Assembly (NCBI GenBank): GCA_018644665.1
Contig: JABGQA010000058.1
Location: 1 to 64,000, forward strand
Direction of reading: 5' to 3'
DNA length: 64,000 nucleotides
Origin: Candidatus Poribacteria bacterium
Lineage (GTDB): Bacteria; Poribacteria; WGA-4E; GCA-2687025
Shown: positions 1 to 9,050 of the stretch, in pieces
Layout of the letters: every line of letters begins with the position of its first letter
How positions within the stretch are numbered: the first letter of the stretch is position 1
Notes under the pieces: generated by a model
What the model saw: the letters and a program-made list of their open reading frames with translations, nothing else
Database searches by the model: none
What the model was told of the DNA's origin: nothing
Translations under genes and position numbers: made by a program

Positions 1-97
1 AACACGGGCATCTATGTCTCCCGGCGAGAGGGAACGTCGCGTAGGTCATGTGATGTGGGCCTGCGCCGATGACAACTGGACGTCTGCGCGCCAAAGG

Positions 98-943
98 CTA
101 ACCGCGGGAGGGCTCGGACATCCGCTCCCTCGCTGCCGCCGAGAGTGCCGCCAGATGGCCGTCGTTCGCGCGGACCTGCTCCAGGTGGCGCATCCGCTCC
201 GCGTCGGCCGTCGCGACCATCTTCTCGCCGTGCGCGCGATCGACCCAGAAGCGCGCCGCGCCACCGACGTAATCGCGCAACTCCTGCAGCCGGCTCTCCG
301 GGTAGCGCTCGCAGGTGTTGATCGTGAACATCCGGCGCCGCTTGCCGCCGCCGAACGCGGCGTGCTTCGTGTTGTGGTTGAAGAGCACGATATCGCCTGG
401 ATTCGTCTCAAGCGCCACGGCGGGCACCTCGTCTCCCGCCAGCCCCCACTCGTCCTGGGAGCGGCCGATCTTCTCCATGAGCGTGTCGGCGTAGGGCGTA
501 TCGCGCAGGTGGCTGCCCGGGATGACGCGCAAGCATCCCGTGTCGCGCGTGACGGAATCGAGGTAGAACGCAATCTTGACGTGCGTGATGCCCTCGTGCC
601 AGCCGTCCGAGTGCCACCCCGTGTCGCCCACGTAGTAGTTCCCGTCGCTGCCCATGTAATTGAAGTCGTCGCCCAACAGGCCCTTCTCGATCGCCAGGAT
701 GCGCGGGTCGTCGAGAAGCGAGCAGAGGTACTCGTGTTGGTCGATGAACGGCACGATGCAGGAGCGCGCCTCGCCCGCGTGCGCTCTGCCGTCGTGCCCG
801 CCGCCGCGCCCCGCCCAGACCTCCTCGAACGCGTCGATGATGGCGTCGGCGCGGTCGGCCAGCAGGCCGGGAAAACCCAGGTAGCCGAACGTGTTGAAAC
901 GCGCGATGTGCTGATCGGTCAGCCGGAAATCGGTGCTGCCCAT
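98..943 (-). CDS. Phytanoyl-CoA dioxygenase (PhyH) family protein
   Basis: A predicted Fe(II)/2-oxoglutarate-dependent oxygenase of the PhyH superfamily, 281 residues. The 2-His-1-carboxylate iron triad is readable: H111 and D113 in GWHSDGWH, and the distal H194 in NTKHAAFGGG, followed by a cluster of arginines (R202-R204) that could bind the 2-oxoglutarate carboxylate. The start is the internal ATG preceded by GGGGAG three bases upstream; the longest frame begins 42 bases earlier without such a site. PhyH proteins act on very varied substrates, so the substrate is not predictable. Large expansions of this family are, as I recall, common in Poribacteria. No operon partner is evident. Confidence 0.9.
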   Translation of the reverse strand: MGSTDFRLTDQHIARFNTFGYLGFPGLLADRADAIIDAFEEVWAGRGGGHDGRAHAGEARSCIVPFIDQHEYLCSLLDDPRILAIEKGLLGDDFNYMGSDGNYYVGDTGWHSDGWHEGITHVKIAFYLDSVTRDTGCLRVIPGSHLRDTPYADTLMEKIGRSQDEWGLAGDEVPAVALETNPGDIVLFNHNTKHAAFGGGKRRRMFTINTCERYPESRLQELRDYVGGAARFWVDRAHGEKMVATADAERMRHLEQVRANDGHLAALSAAARERMSEPSRG

Positions 944-1072
944 TGACTCCCCATCCGATCGTCCGAGGTCGCCGTGACGGGGCATTGTATGCGCGCAGGG
1001 GTCGCCCGAGAAGGGGCCGCGATCACGATCACATGCAGTGTGGCGGGGTCGGCTGGCAAGCGAGTGGCGGGA

Positions 1073-1510
1073 TCAGTTGACGTAGTATTCCTCGTCGTCA
1101 CGGAAGAGACCGACGACCCAGCGCCGCGCCCGCTCGCCGGTGGTCAGATCCTCCGCGGGGCTCCCGTGTGCTTCGCCCGCTTCGTCCGGCAGGAACGCCT
1201 CCGCGAGTCGTGTGACGGTGGCCTCGATGTCCACGAGGCGTGTGTGCGCCGCCTCGTCGCGCGTGTTCTGCGCCGCGGCCACGTCTTCGAGCCGTCGTTC
1301 AAGCGCCTCCATGCGACCCCGGAGATGGTCGCGCTCGTCGCGCACCGCGTCCAGTTCGGCCTGCATCCGCGCGTCGCCGGTCGGCGACGGGGTCGGCTTG
1401 CTCGCCTTGGCCGGCACGTCCACGTGGTCGTGCGAGCCACCCGCCCCCACGAGTCGGTCTAGCGAGATGCCAGCGGGCGCGGGCGCACTCGCGGGTTTCG
1501 GCTGGTTCAT
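1073..1510 (-). CDS. Hypothetical coiled-coil protein
   Basis: A 145-residue protein of unknown function. The first 45 residues are low-complexity and rich in Pro and Ala. Residues about 48-100 form a charged heptad-like helix containing RDERDHLRGRMEALERRLED, which suggests a coiled coil and oligomerisation. The C-terminus holds a short aromatic/acidic tail (FRDDEEYYVN). There is no signal peptide or membrane segment, so it is probably cytoplasmic. A GGGGAAA ribosome binding site precedes the ATG. It lies between PhyH and the alcohol dehydrogenase on the same strand, with gaps too wide to prove an operon. Confidence 0.65.
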   Translation of the reverse strand: MNQPKPASAPAPAGISLDRLVGAGGSHDHVDVPAKASKPTPSPTGDARMQAELDAVRDERDHLRGRMEALERRLEDVAAAQNTRDEAAHTRLVDIEATVTRLAEAFLPDEAGEAHGSPAEDLTTGERARRWVVGLFRDDEEYYVN

Positions 1511-1639
1511 GACGTTTCCCCGACTGTCTGGGCCGCGATGCTCATCACCGGCCGACGCATGGAATCGTCTATGATGACGACGGGGCGGCGCCCAGCGTTA
1601 CCACTGACCTGCCGCGCGTCAGCGGGAGCGCGCGCCGTG

Positions 1640-2662
1640 TCAGGGATTGATGACGACCTTCACCGCGCCGGACGCGTATCGGTCCAGGCACGCGTCGAAC
1701 GCCGCCTGGATGTCGTCGAGAGGGAAACGGTGCGTGATGATGGGCTCCGCGCGCACCCGGCCGTCGGCGAGCATGTCGATCGACATCTTGAACTCCGGCA
1801 CGCCGTTCCACATGGCGTAGCTCCACGCGAAGCGGACGTCGACCTCGTACCGCAGAAGACGCCGGAAGTTCAGCGCAGGCGACTCGCGGAAGCTGCCGAT
1901 GACCGCGATCACCCCGCCCGGGCGGACGATCTCCTGCGCCGTCTCCATCGTCGTGGCAACGCCGCCGACGCTCTCGTAGACGATGTCGGCGCCCAACCCA
2001 TGCGTGTGCGCCATCACGGCTTCGGTGGCGGGTTCCGTCTTCGCGTTCACGACGAAGTCGGCCCCAAGGTCCGTCGCGATGGCAAGCGCCGCGTCGTGGT
2101 GCCCAACGACCCCCACGCGCGCGGCCCCGTTCGCCTTGGCCACCTGCATCGTGCACAGGCCGATGGTCGCGTCCCCGAGTACCACGGCGGTGTCCGTGGC
2201 CTCGGTCTTCGCCCGCTGCACCGCGTGGACGCCGACGGCCACGCAATCCAGCAGCGACGCCGCGTCGTCCGAGACGTTGTCAGGTATCCCGAAGACGTTC
2301 TCGGCCTTCACCATCGTGTATTCGCCGAACCCGCCGCCGGGATGCGTCAGGTCGTTGCAGATGTGGTAGTCGCCGGCGCGGCAGAACCGGCATGTGCCGC
2401 ACCCGAGCAGCGGCTCTACACCTACGCGATCGCCAACCGCGACGTGCGCCACGTCAGGGCCGACCTCGGCCACCTCGCCGCTCAGTTCGTGACCGCCAGC
2501 GCGACGGCGTGTCGGTTCGCCCTCGCCCCGGTGATAGTGCAGGTCGCTGCCGCATATGCCCGCGGATCGCACGCGCACGACCACGTCGTCGCCGGTCGCG
2601 ATCGGCATGTCGACTTCTTCAACGCCCAGCCTGGCTGGGCCGTAGACCATTCCTACTCGCAC
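1640..2662 (-). CDS. Zinc-dependent medium-chain alcohol/polyol dehydrogenase
   Basis: NAD(P)-dependent MDR dehydrogenase of the sorbitol/threonine dehydrogenase type, 340 residues. The catalytic zinc site is in AGICGSDLHYH (C37) and GGHELSGEV. The structural zinc loop carries the Cys pattern of GCGTCRFCRAGDYHIC. The cofactor site is a divergent glycine motif in VVLGDATIGLC, where the usual GxGxxG is altered. The start is GTG with GGGAGGG five bases upstream; longer upstream reading is unsupported. The substrate is probably a secondary alcohol of a polyol or sugar. The protein at 9051-10040 is a second, divergent member of the same family. Confidence 0.88.
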   Translation of the reverse strand: MRVGMVYGPARLGVEEVDMPIATGDDVVVRVRSAGICGSDLHYHRGEGEPTRRRAGGHELSGEVAEVGPDVAHVAVGDRVGVEPLLGCGTCRFCRAGDYHICNDLTHPGGGFGEYTMVKAENVFGIPDNVSDDAASLLDCVAVGVHAVQRAKTEATDTAVVLGDATIGLCTMQVAKANGAARVGVVGHHDAALAIATDLGADFVVNAKTEPATEAVMAHTHGLGADIVYESVGGVATTMETAQEIVRPGGVIAVIGSFRESPALNFRRLLRYEVDVRFAWSYAMWNGVPEFKMSIDMLADGRVRAEPIITHRFPLDDIQAAFDACLDRYASGAVKVVINP

Positions 2663-2872
2663 GGTAACCCTCCCGCTCCGCCTGTGTCCGGCGTCCGCCC
2701 CCGGTATCATTGCAGAGCGTTCACACACTGCACAACGCCGCGTGGGACCTCCCCAGCCGGATCGTCACCGATTAATGAACCTCTCGTGTCAGCGCGCCGT
2801 TAGGTCGGTCGTTCCATGTCGAGGGCCGCGCGGAATGCGTATTGGCGAACCACAGGCGGAGACGGGAATCCG

Positions 2873-5800
2873 ATGAAGCGAACTCAGCGAGGTGTGCGAC
2901 GTATGCGGTTCTTTGCATGGCTGGCGGCGTTCCTGCTGGCGCTTGGGCCGATGGCCCCCGCGTCCGTCCTGTGGGCGCAGGCGGCCGGAGCCGACGCGGG
3001 AAGCACGGTTCAGGGTGCGGACGAGGACGACGACGCACGCATAAAGCTACAGGCCGATGACGCAGCTCCAGAAGAAGATCCGGGTGTCGACGACGAAGAC
3101 CTAGACGAATTCGAAGACGACTCCGCCTTCGACGACGAGGACCTTGACGAATTCGAAGACGACCCAGCGTTCGACGACGAGGACTTCGACGAGTTCGAAG
3201 ACGATCCGGCATTCGACGACGAGGACCTGGGCGAGTTCGAAGACGATCCGGCATTCGACGACGAAGACTTCGATGAGTTCGAAGACGACCCCACCTTCGA
3301 TGACGAGGACCTCGACGAGTTCGAAGACGACTCAGCGTTCGACGACGAGGACCTTGACGAGTTCGAAGACGAGCCAGCGTTCGACGACGAAGACCTGGAC
3401 GAGTTCGAAGACGATCCGGCATTCGACGACGAAGACTTCGATGAGTTCGAAGACGACCCCACCTTCGATGACGAAGACCTAGACGAGTTCGACGACGACC
3501 CAGCCTTCGATGACGAAGACCTCGACGAGTTCGAAGACGACCCGGCCTTCGATGACGAGGACTTCGACGAGTTCGAGGACGACCCGGCCTTCGATGATGA
3601 GGACCTCGACGAGTTCGAAGACGACCCCGCCTTCGACAACGAGGATCTCGACGACTTCGAGGACGACCCAGCCTTCGATGACGAAGAGTTCGATGAGTTC
3701 GAAGACGGCCCTGCCTTCGATGACGAAGACCTCGACGAGTTCGAAGACGACCCAGCCTTCGATGACGAGGACCTCGACGAGTTCGAAGACGACCCTGCCT
3801 TCGACGACGAAGACTTCGATGAGTTCGAGGACGACCCCGCCTTCGATGACGAAGACCTTGACGAGTTCGAAGACGACCCAGCCTTCGATGACGAGGACTT
3901 CGACGAGTTCGATGACGAAGACCTCGGCGAGTTCGAGGGCGATCCGGCCTTCGACGACGAAAACCTTGACGAGTTCGACGACGACCCGGCGTTCGGCGAC
4001 GAAGACGTAGACGAATTCGAAGACGACCCCACCTTCGATGACGAAGACCTAGACGAGTTCGAGGACGACCCGGCCCTCGATGACGACGACTTCGACGAGT
4101 TCGAGGACGACCCACCATTCGATGATGACGGCCTCGACGAGTTCGAAGACGACCCCACGTTCGATGACGAGGATCTCGACGAGTTCGACGATGAGGACTT
4201 GGACGACCTCGGAGGCGACGGCGCCGACGGTACGCCCGGGCCTCCAGGCGATCCGGGGCATCCCCCCGTTCCTGGCCCGGCTGACGACGGCGATGGCCTC
4301 GGTCACCCGCCGGCGGATGGCGACATCGATGACCCGGACTTCCCGGACGAGTTCCCCACGGACGACGAGGACCCGAACGTCGGTGACGACGACTTCCCCG
4401 ATGGCTTCCCGCCCGACGGCGACATCGACGACCCGGGCTTCCCGGGAGACTTTCCCCCTGACCCCGACGGCCCAGATATCGACGACGACATCGTAGACCC
4501 CGACGATGATGGCGACGAGACTCCGGGGACGCCGCCACGACCCGACGTGGCCGACCGTCACGGGGAGCGCATCGCACGCGCGCTGGACGGCGCGTACGAT
4601 CGCCTCGACTTCCTCACCTCCGAGATGGACGCCATCGGCGTGCCGATCGCCGCGGATCGAGTGGCGGACATCGATGCCCTCCTTACAGCGGCGAGCGAGG
4701 CGCTTGCTGACGGTGACCCGGACGCGGCGGAAGACCTGTTGGCCGACGCCAACGATCACCTCGGCATGCTGCGCGGCGATGTGGGCGCGCACAGGGAACT
4801 AGCCCAGGCTGACGACCAGTTGGCGGCCTTGGACGCCGCGGCTGCAGCGGCCGGGGTCGAGTTGCCCGCAGAAGTTGCTGATGAAGTAGCGGCGTTGCTG
4901 GCAGCGGCCGAGGACGCCCTCGCCGATGGCGATGCCCGCGGCGCGGCCGAGCTAGCGCACGATGCCCAAGACCTCATGCACGATCTCAGGGAGGACTCCG
5001 AGGAGTTCGACGAGAAGATCGAAGACCTCGCGCGGGGCCTTCGCGCCGCTACGGATCGCCTAGGGCGTCTCGTCGAGAGCGTACCGGAGGACGCGCCGGA
5101 GTTCGTCTTCGACCTGTTGGGCGAGATGGAAGCTCTTCTGGCAGAGGCGCAGGACGCCCTGAACGTCGATGACGGCGGAACGGTCGAGGTTTCCCTTGGC
5201 ACGCTGGAAGCCCTCCTCGACGACTTCCGTGAGCAGACCGACGCCCGCGAGGACGTCCTGGACGGCATCGACAGGCTCGATGAAATCCGCGACGGCGCCG
5301 ACGAGGCCGGGACCGATCTCCCCGACGACCTGCTGACGCTCGTCGATGAGATCCTAGCCGAGGCCGACGCCGCGGCGGCCGAAGGGCGTTTCGACGAGGC
5401 CGAGGCGTTGACCGAAGACGCGGAAGCGCTTCTCGAGGACCTTCGCGAAGACGTCCGACACGACGAGGATCGCGAGGAGCGGGTTGCTCGCAACCTGGAA
5501 CGGGCGCGAGCGCGCCTCGACCGGCTGGTGCAAGGCACTCCCGAGGACGTCGCGGACATCGTCGCCGACGTCGAGCCACAGGTCGTGGATCTCCTGGAGC
5601 AAGCGGCGTCCGCGCTCGCTGCCGGCGACATCGACGAAGCGTCGACGCTCATCGAGAAGGCCGAGGACACGCTCGAATTCGCCTTTGACGAGGCGCACGC
5701 GCGTGATGACATCAACGATGTCGTCCACGAACTCGAAGATGTCATCGACGAAGCCGACGGGATCGGCGTCGCGCTGCCGCCGGACATCCTCGCGGAGCTG

Positions 5801-7846
5801 GATTCGCTTCTCGCAGACGCCGAAGCAGCCGGCGAGGCCGGCGACTTCGACACCGCTGAGGAGTTAGCCGAAGCCGCCGAGGAACTCCTCGAAGCCCTCG
5901 TCGAGGACGAGGAAGGACTCGACGCGGACATCGACGGCATCATCGAGGACATCACCCGGGCCGCCGACGACGCTCAACGCGCCATCGACGATGTGACCGC
6001 CACGATCGACGCCCTCGGCGATCTGTCCGACGACGAGGAACTCCACGCGTTGCGCGAAGCGCTCGAAGCCGCCCGTGAGGCGTCGCGTGAAGCGGATCGC
6101 GCGGCCGACCGCGCTCAGCGCGGGCGTGACCACGCCAACGAGGGCGACGACGACGCCGTCGACGCCTCTGCGGACGGCGGCGACGAGAACGCGGACGAGG
6201 CCGTGTTCGCCGCCCTGAACGCGGCGCAGCGCGTGCTCGAAGCAGCCGACCGCGTCGCCGAACAGGCCGAGGACGTAGCCGACGCGCTCGAAGCTGCATT
6301 CGAGTCCCGCGACGTGGCCCGGCGCCGTGCGGCTGAGGTCAACATTGAGGCCGCCGAACGCGCTGCTGAGCAGGCGGCCGCGGCGGCGGAGTTGGTTGCG
6401 GAGAACGCCGAGAAGGCCGCGGAGCGCGCGCTCAAGGCTGCGGAACGCGCCGCTGATAGAGCAGCGGAGTCGGGCGATGCCGCAGATCAACAGGCCGCTG
6501 ACGCTGCGCTGGCCGCCGCCGAATTGGCGGCCGTGGACGCCGAAGCGGCGATCGACGCTGCCCTCGACGAGGCCCTCGAAGCCATCGACGCTGCCCTGGA
6601 CGCCGCCGTTCTCGCCGCCGAGACCGACACCGTGGAGGCGGAGGACGCGGCCGATGAGGCTGCCGAACTGGAGCCACAGGGCGCCCAGGACGTGGCCCGG
6701 AAGGCCGCCTCCTCGGCGCGCAAGGCCGCCGAACGCGCTCAAAAGGCCGCGGAGAAGGCTGCGGAAGCGGCCGAACGCGCCGCCACCGCAGCCGACGACG
6801 CCGACGCGCAGGCCGCGGTGGAAGCCGCCGAGCGCGCCGCGGAACGCGCCGCAGTAGCGGCCGCCAGGGCCGAGGCCGCCGCGCGTAGGGCCGGGAAAGA
6901 AGCCACCGACCTGAACGACGACGGCGTGAACGGCATCGTCGACCTGGTCCTGATAGCCACTGCGTTCGGGGCAACCGTCGAGATGGACGCGTCCATCACG
7001 GTCAACGACATCAACGAAGATGGCGTCATCGACCTGCTGGACCTCGTCTTCGTCGCGCAGGGCATCATGGACGGTCCGTTGCTCCCCGAGTTGCTCGGGG
7101 GCGTCATGGCGGCTCCGTCGCAGACGATGCCCGCCATTGGGCTGCGCACGGCGCTACGTCCCGCGGATGCCGACGGCCTGTTCCACCTCGACGTCCTCTC
7201 CGACGGCGTCAGCGAGATGCAGGGCTACTACCTGCGCCTCGGCTACGATGCCGCCGCGGCGGATGTGGTGGACGTGACCGACGGCGCGCTGCTGACGGAC
7301 GACTCCTCCGTCTACAGCTTCACCCCGTCGCCGGAGACGGGCAGCGTCGAGCGCATCAGCGCGGACATGTCCGACGACGGCGTGTCCGGCTCAGGGGTGC
7401 TGACGACGGTCACGTTCCGCAGCCGCGGGACGTCGTGGCAGACGGACAACCCGCTGATGTCGGCGCGTGTGACCCTGGTGGATCGCATGGGACGCGCGAC
7501 CGAGACGATCCTGCCGCTGCGGGATCTCGACCTCGGTCGCGTCCTCGCCCCGGCGACGTCGCGTCTGCTGCCGGCCTACCCGAACCCGTTCAACCCCGAA
7601 ACGTGGATTCCGTTCGAGCTCGCCGAGGCGTCGCTTGTCACCGTGCAGGTGTATAGCAGCGCCGGCAGCCTCGTGCGGACCCTCGACCTGGGGTACCGCG
7701 AGCCGGGCGCGTACGCCGATCGTGACGACGCGGCGTATTGGGACGGTCGCAACGAGTTGGGCGAGACCTCTGCCAGCGGCGTGTACTACTACCGCATCCA
7801 GGCCGGAGGGTTCTCCGACATGCGGCGGTTCCTGCTCCTCAAGTAG
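2873..7846 (+). CDS. Giant secreted acidic-repeat protein with dockerin-like, cohesin-like and FlgD-like domains
   Basis: A 1657-residue predicted extracellular protein. Order of parts: basic n-region and signal peptide (residues 1-37, ending VLWAQA); 26 full 14-residue repeats of consensus EDDPAFDDEDLDEF plus two 8-residue remnants (67-446); a Gly/Pro/Asp-rich linker with a collagen-like TPGPPGDPG (447-556); six divergent helical repeats of about 75 residues with a recurrent ALADGD-x-DEAE core (557-1022); a long Ala/Glu/Arg helix (1023-1345); a dockerin type I-like pair of calcium loops, DLNDDGVNG and DINEDGVID (1346-1400); a cohesin-like beta domain (about 1423-1523); and a C-terminal FlgD-Ig-like domain with YPNPFNPE at about 1569 ending RRFLLLK. 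The start ATG follows a purine-rich GGAGACGGGAA. Expected behaviour: extremely acidic, calcium-binding, surface-attached or matrix protein. The function is unknown; adhesion, cation buffering or mineral contact are possible. Confidence 0.85.
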   Translation: MKRTQRGVRRMRFFAWLAAFLLALGPMAPASVLWAQAAGADAGSTVQGADEDDDARIKLQADDAAPEEDPGVDDEDLDEFEDDSAFDDEDLDEFEDDPAFDDEDFDEFEDDPAFDDEDLGEFEDDPAFDDEDFDEFEDDPTFDDEDLDEFEDDSAFDDEDLDEFEDEPAFDDEDLDEFEDDPAFDDEDFDEFEDDPTFDDEDLDEFDDDPAFDDEDLDEFEDDPAFDDEDFDEFEDDPAFDDEDLDEFEDDPAFDNEDLDDFEDDPAFDDEEFDEFEDGPAFDDEDLDEFEDDPAFDDEDLDEFEDDPAFDDEDFDEFEDDPAFDDEDLDEFEDDPAFDDEDFDEFDDEDLGEFEGDPAFDDENLDEFDDDPAFGDEDVDEFEDDPTFDDEDLDEFEDDPALDDDDFDEFEDDPPFDDDGLDEFEDDPTFDDEDLDEFDDEDLDDLGGDGADGTPGPPGDPGHPPVPGPADDGDGLGHPPADGDIDDPDFPDEFPTDDEDPNVGDDDFPDGFPPDGDIDDPGFPGDFPPDPDGPDIDDDIVDPDDDGDETPGTPPRPDVADRHGERIARALDGAYDRLDFLTSEMDAIGVPIAADRVADIDALLTAASEALADGDPDAAEDLLADANDHLGMLRGDVGAHRELAQADDQLAALDAAAAAAGVELPAEVADEVAALLAAAEDALADGDARGAAELAHDAQDLMHDLREDSEEFDEKIEDLARGLRAATDRLGRLVESVPEDAPEFVFDLLGEMEALLAEAQDALNVDDGGTVEVSLGTLEALLDDFREQTDAREDVLDGIDRLDEIRDGADEAGTDLPDDLLTLVDEILAEADAAAAEGRFDEAEALTEDAEALLEDLREDVRHDEDREERVARNLERARARLDRLVQGTPEDVADIVADVEPQVVDLLEQAASALAAGDIDEASTLIEKAEDTLEFAFDEAHARDDINDVVHELEDVIDEADGIGVALPPDILAELDSLLADAEAAGEAGDFDTAEELAEAAEELLEALVEDEEGLDADIDGIIEDITRAADDAQRAIDDVTATIDALGDLSDDEELHALREALEAAREASREADRAADRAQRGRDHANEGDDDAVDASADGGDENADEAVFAALNAAQRVLEAADRVAEQAEDVADALEAAFESRDVARRRAAEVNIEAAERAAEQAAAAAELVAENAEKAAERALKAAERAADRAAESGDAADQQAADAALAAAELAAVDAEAAIDAALDEALEAIDAALDAAVLAAETDTVEAEDAADEAAELEPQGAQDVARKAASSARKAAERAQKAAEKAAEAAERAATAADDADAQAAVEAAERAAERAAVAAARAEAAARRAGKEATDLNDDGVNGIVDLVLIATAFGATVEMDASITVNDINEDGVIDLLDLVFVAQGIMDGPLLPELLGGVMAAPSQTMPAIGLRTALRPADADGLFHLDVLSDGVSEMQGYYLRLGYDAAAADVVDVTDGALLTDDSSVYSFTPSPETGSVERISADMSDDGVSGSGVLTTVTFRSRGTSWQTDNPLMSARVTLVDRMGRATETILPLRDLDLGRVLAPATSRLLPAYPNPFNPETWIPFELAEASLVTVQVYSSAGSLVRTLDLGYREPGAYADRDDAAYWDGRNELGETSASGVYYYRIQAGGFSDMRRFLLLK
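3071..4210 (+). repeat. 42-bp coding tandem repeat array (14-aa acidic units)
   Basis: Twenty-six 42-bp units and two 24-bp partial units (after unit 20 and at the end) encode a 14-residue module with nine acidic residues. The unit alternates between DEDLDEF and DEDFDEF forms. A 75-bp stretch at 3232-3306 recurs exactly at 3400-3474, 168 bp away, which equals four units and shows block duplication. Elsewhere synonymous codons differ between units, so most of the array is old or gene-converted. Confidence 0.95.
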
Positions 7847-7872
7847 AGGCGAGGACGCGGAGATCGATCGCA

Positions 7873-7900
7873 CGACGACCGGCTCTAGGGCCGGTCGTTG
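7873..7900 (+). terminator. Stem-loop terminator after the acidic-repeat gene
   Basis: The inverted repeat ACGACCGGC / GCCGGTCGT (9 bp, perfect) encloses a TCTAGG loop and extends by a G-T and a C-G pair to 11 bp. It begins 27 bases after the stop codon of the acidic-repeat gene. The tail (TGTGTG) is only moderately T-rich, so termination strength is uncertain. Confidence 0.7.
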
Positions 7901-8143
7901 TGTGCCCAGGCGCCATGGCGGCGTAGCCGCGCGGGAGAACGGGCGAACGATGGAGTCCGTCGGCTCGGCGGAGATCCGTGGAAGTCGGAGCCAGGTCTCC
8001 GACGGCTGCCACGGCACGCGTGCTGCGCGATCCGTTGGGGCAGGTGAGGGGCGATGTCGGCCCGGCGCGGACGCGCCCTGCGGAGAAGCTGCCGGTAGGC
8101 AGGCGAGGCCCGTGTCCGCCCCGCCTGCGTGTCGCGGTCGATG

Positions 8144-8929
8144 CTAGTCGTCGTCTCCCTCGTGATGGTCGTCGTTGTCGCCATCATCGTGGTGGTCGCC
8201 CTCGTCCTCGTCGTTGTCCCAGTGGTTCTCACCGTCGTCGTCGTGAGACATGTCGCCGTGGGGCATGTGCAGGGCGCCCGGGGCCATGCCGCCCGGCATC
8301 ATGGACGCGTGCGCGGCGTGCATGGCAGCCGCGTCATGGCGCTGCCTCAGTAGCTCGTCCCACTTCGCTAGCTGGCCGTCGCTGAGTTCGGATCGCGCCT
8401 CGCGGGACAGGCGGAAACCAAGCATCTGCACCACGACCTGCGCCTTAGAGGCGACGAGGAACGCCTCCTCCAGCGCGGCGAGGTCAGGCGCGGCGCTGTC
8501 GGCAAGGGCCTCGACATCGATGTGCGCCAACTGCGTCTCCGCCTCCGCCTTCACATGGGCCTTCCGCATGACGATCTGGAGACCGCGAAGCGCTTCCACT
8601 TGCTCGCCCGTCAGCTCGAGCTGTTTGGCGTGGCGCAGGAGCATGTCGGGAGTCGATAGAGCGCCTGCAGGGCCGCTCAGCGCGGCTTGGATATCAGGCC
8701 CGTGTCCCGCGACTCCGCCGGGCATCCCGTGCGGCCCTGGAGCGTGGATCATGATGTTGGGGCCGGCGCCGCCCGGAGACGGCATGGCGTGTGCAGCCCC
8801 AGACGGCCCAGGGATGGCCTGCGTGAACACTTCCACACGATGTTCGGCGTGCTGAGCGGATGCGGCGACGGCGACCGTCAGTCCGCATGCGACGAAGAGA
8901 GACGTCACTATCCGTGGCTTACGCGTCAT
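8144..8929 (-). CDS. Secreted Spy/CpxP-like protein with His/Asp-rich metal-binding tail
   Basis: 261 residues with a clear signal peptide (MTRKPRIVTSLFVACGLTVA then VAASAQ). The middle, after a Gly/Pro/Met-rich linker, contains KQLELTGEQVEALRGLQ, resembling the LTxxQ helical motif of Spy/CpxP and heavy-metal-resistance proteins of the periplasm. The C-terminal 60 residues alternate His, Met, Asp and Glu, including a run of HDDGDNDDHHEGDDD, a plausible low-affinity site for Cu, Ni or Zn. The start is the ATG with AGGAAG five bases upstream. Family membership is by motif only. It may act as a periplasmic metal buffer or chaperone. Confidence 0.7.
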   Translation of the reverse strand: MTRKPRIVTSLFVACGLTVAVAASAQHAEHRVEVFTQAIPGPSGAAHAMPSPGGAGPNIMIHAPGPHGMPGGVAGHGPDIQAALSGPAGALSTPDMLLRHAKQLELTGEQVEALRGLQIVMRKAHVKAEAETQLAHIDVEALADSAAPDLAALEEAFLVASKAQVVVQMLGFRLSREARSELSDGQLAKWDELLRQRHDAAAMHAAHASMMPGGMAPGALHMPHGDMSHDDDGENHWDNDEDEGDHHDDGDNDDHHEGDDD

Positions 8930-9050
8930 GGTTACTTCCTGGTGCGTGGTTGGCATGCGGGTCGCCGCGCGGCTGCGCTCGCGAGGCGCGTCGACCCAAT
9001 ACTACCGCCCCAACCCGCCGGCAGCACGCCTTCCAGGGCGGGCAGGCGAC

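Noticed and set aside
1538..2803. 421-residue frame antisense to the zinc dehydrogenase
   Set aside because: High-GC shadow; the minus-strand frame has complete MDR motifs and a strong ribosome site.
3071..4210. Tandem repeats resembling a CRISPR array
   Set aside because: The units are contiguous 42-bp coding repeats without spacers, in frame with a long secreted protein.
2772..4577. 601-residue Arg-rich and 382-residue Ser/Asn-rich frames on the minus strand over the repeat array
   Set aside because: They are antisense shadows of the acidic repeat: each mirrors the 42-bp periodicity and has no protein-like composition of its own.
6908..7440. Cellulosome
   Set aside because: Dockerin-like and cohesin-like modules are on one non-enzymatic chain; no scaffoldin or dockerin-bearing glycosidase is present.
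7570..7846. Proof of a type IX secretion system
   Set aside because: The C-terminal domain resembles sorting-type FlgD-Ig domains, but no Por/Spr secretion genes are in the window.
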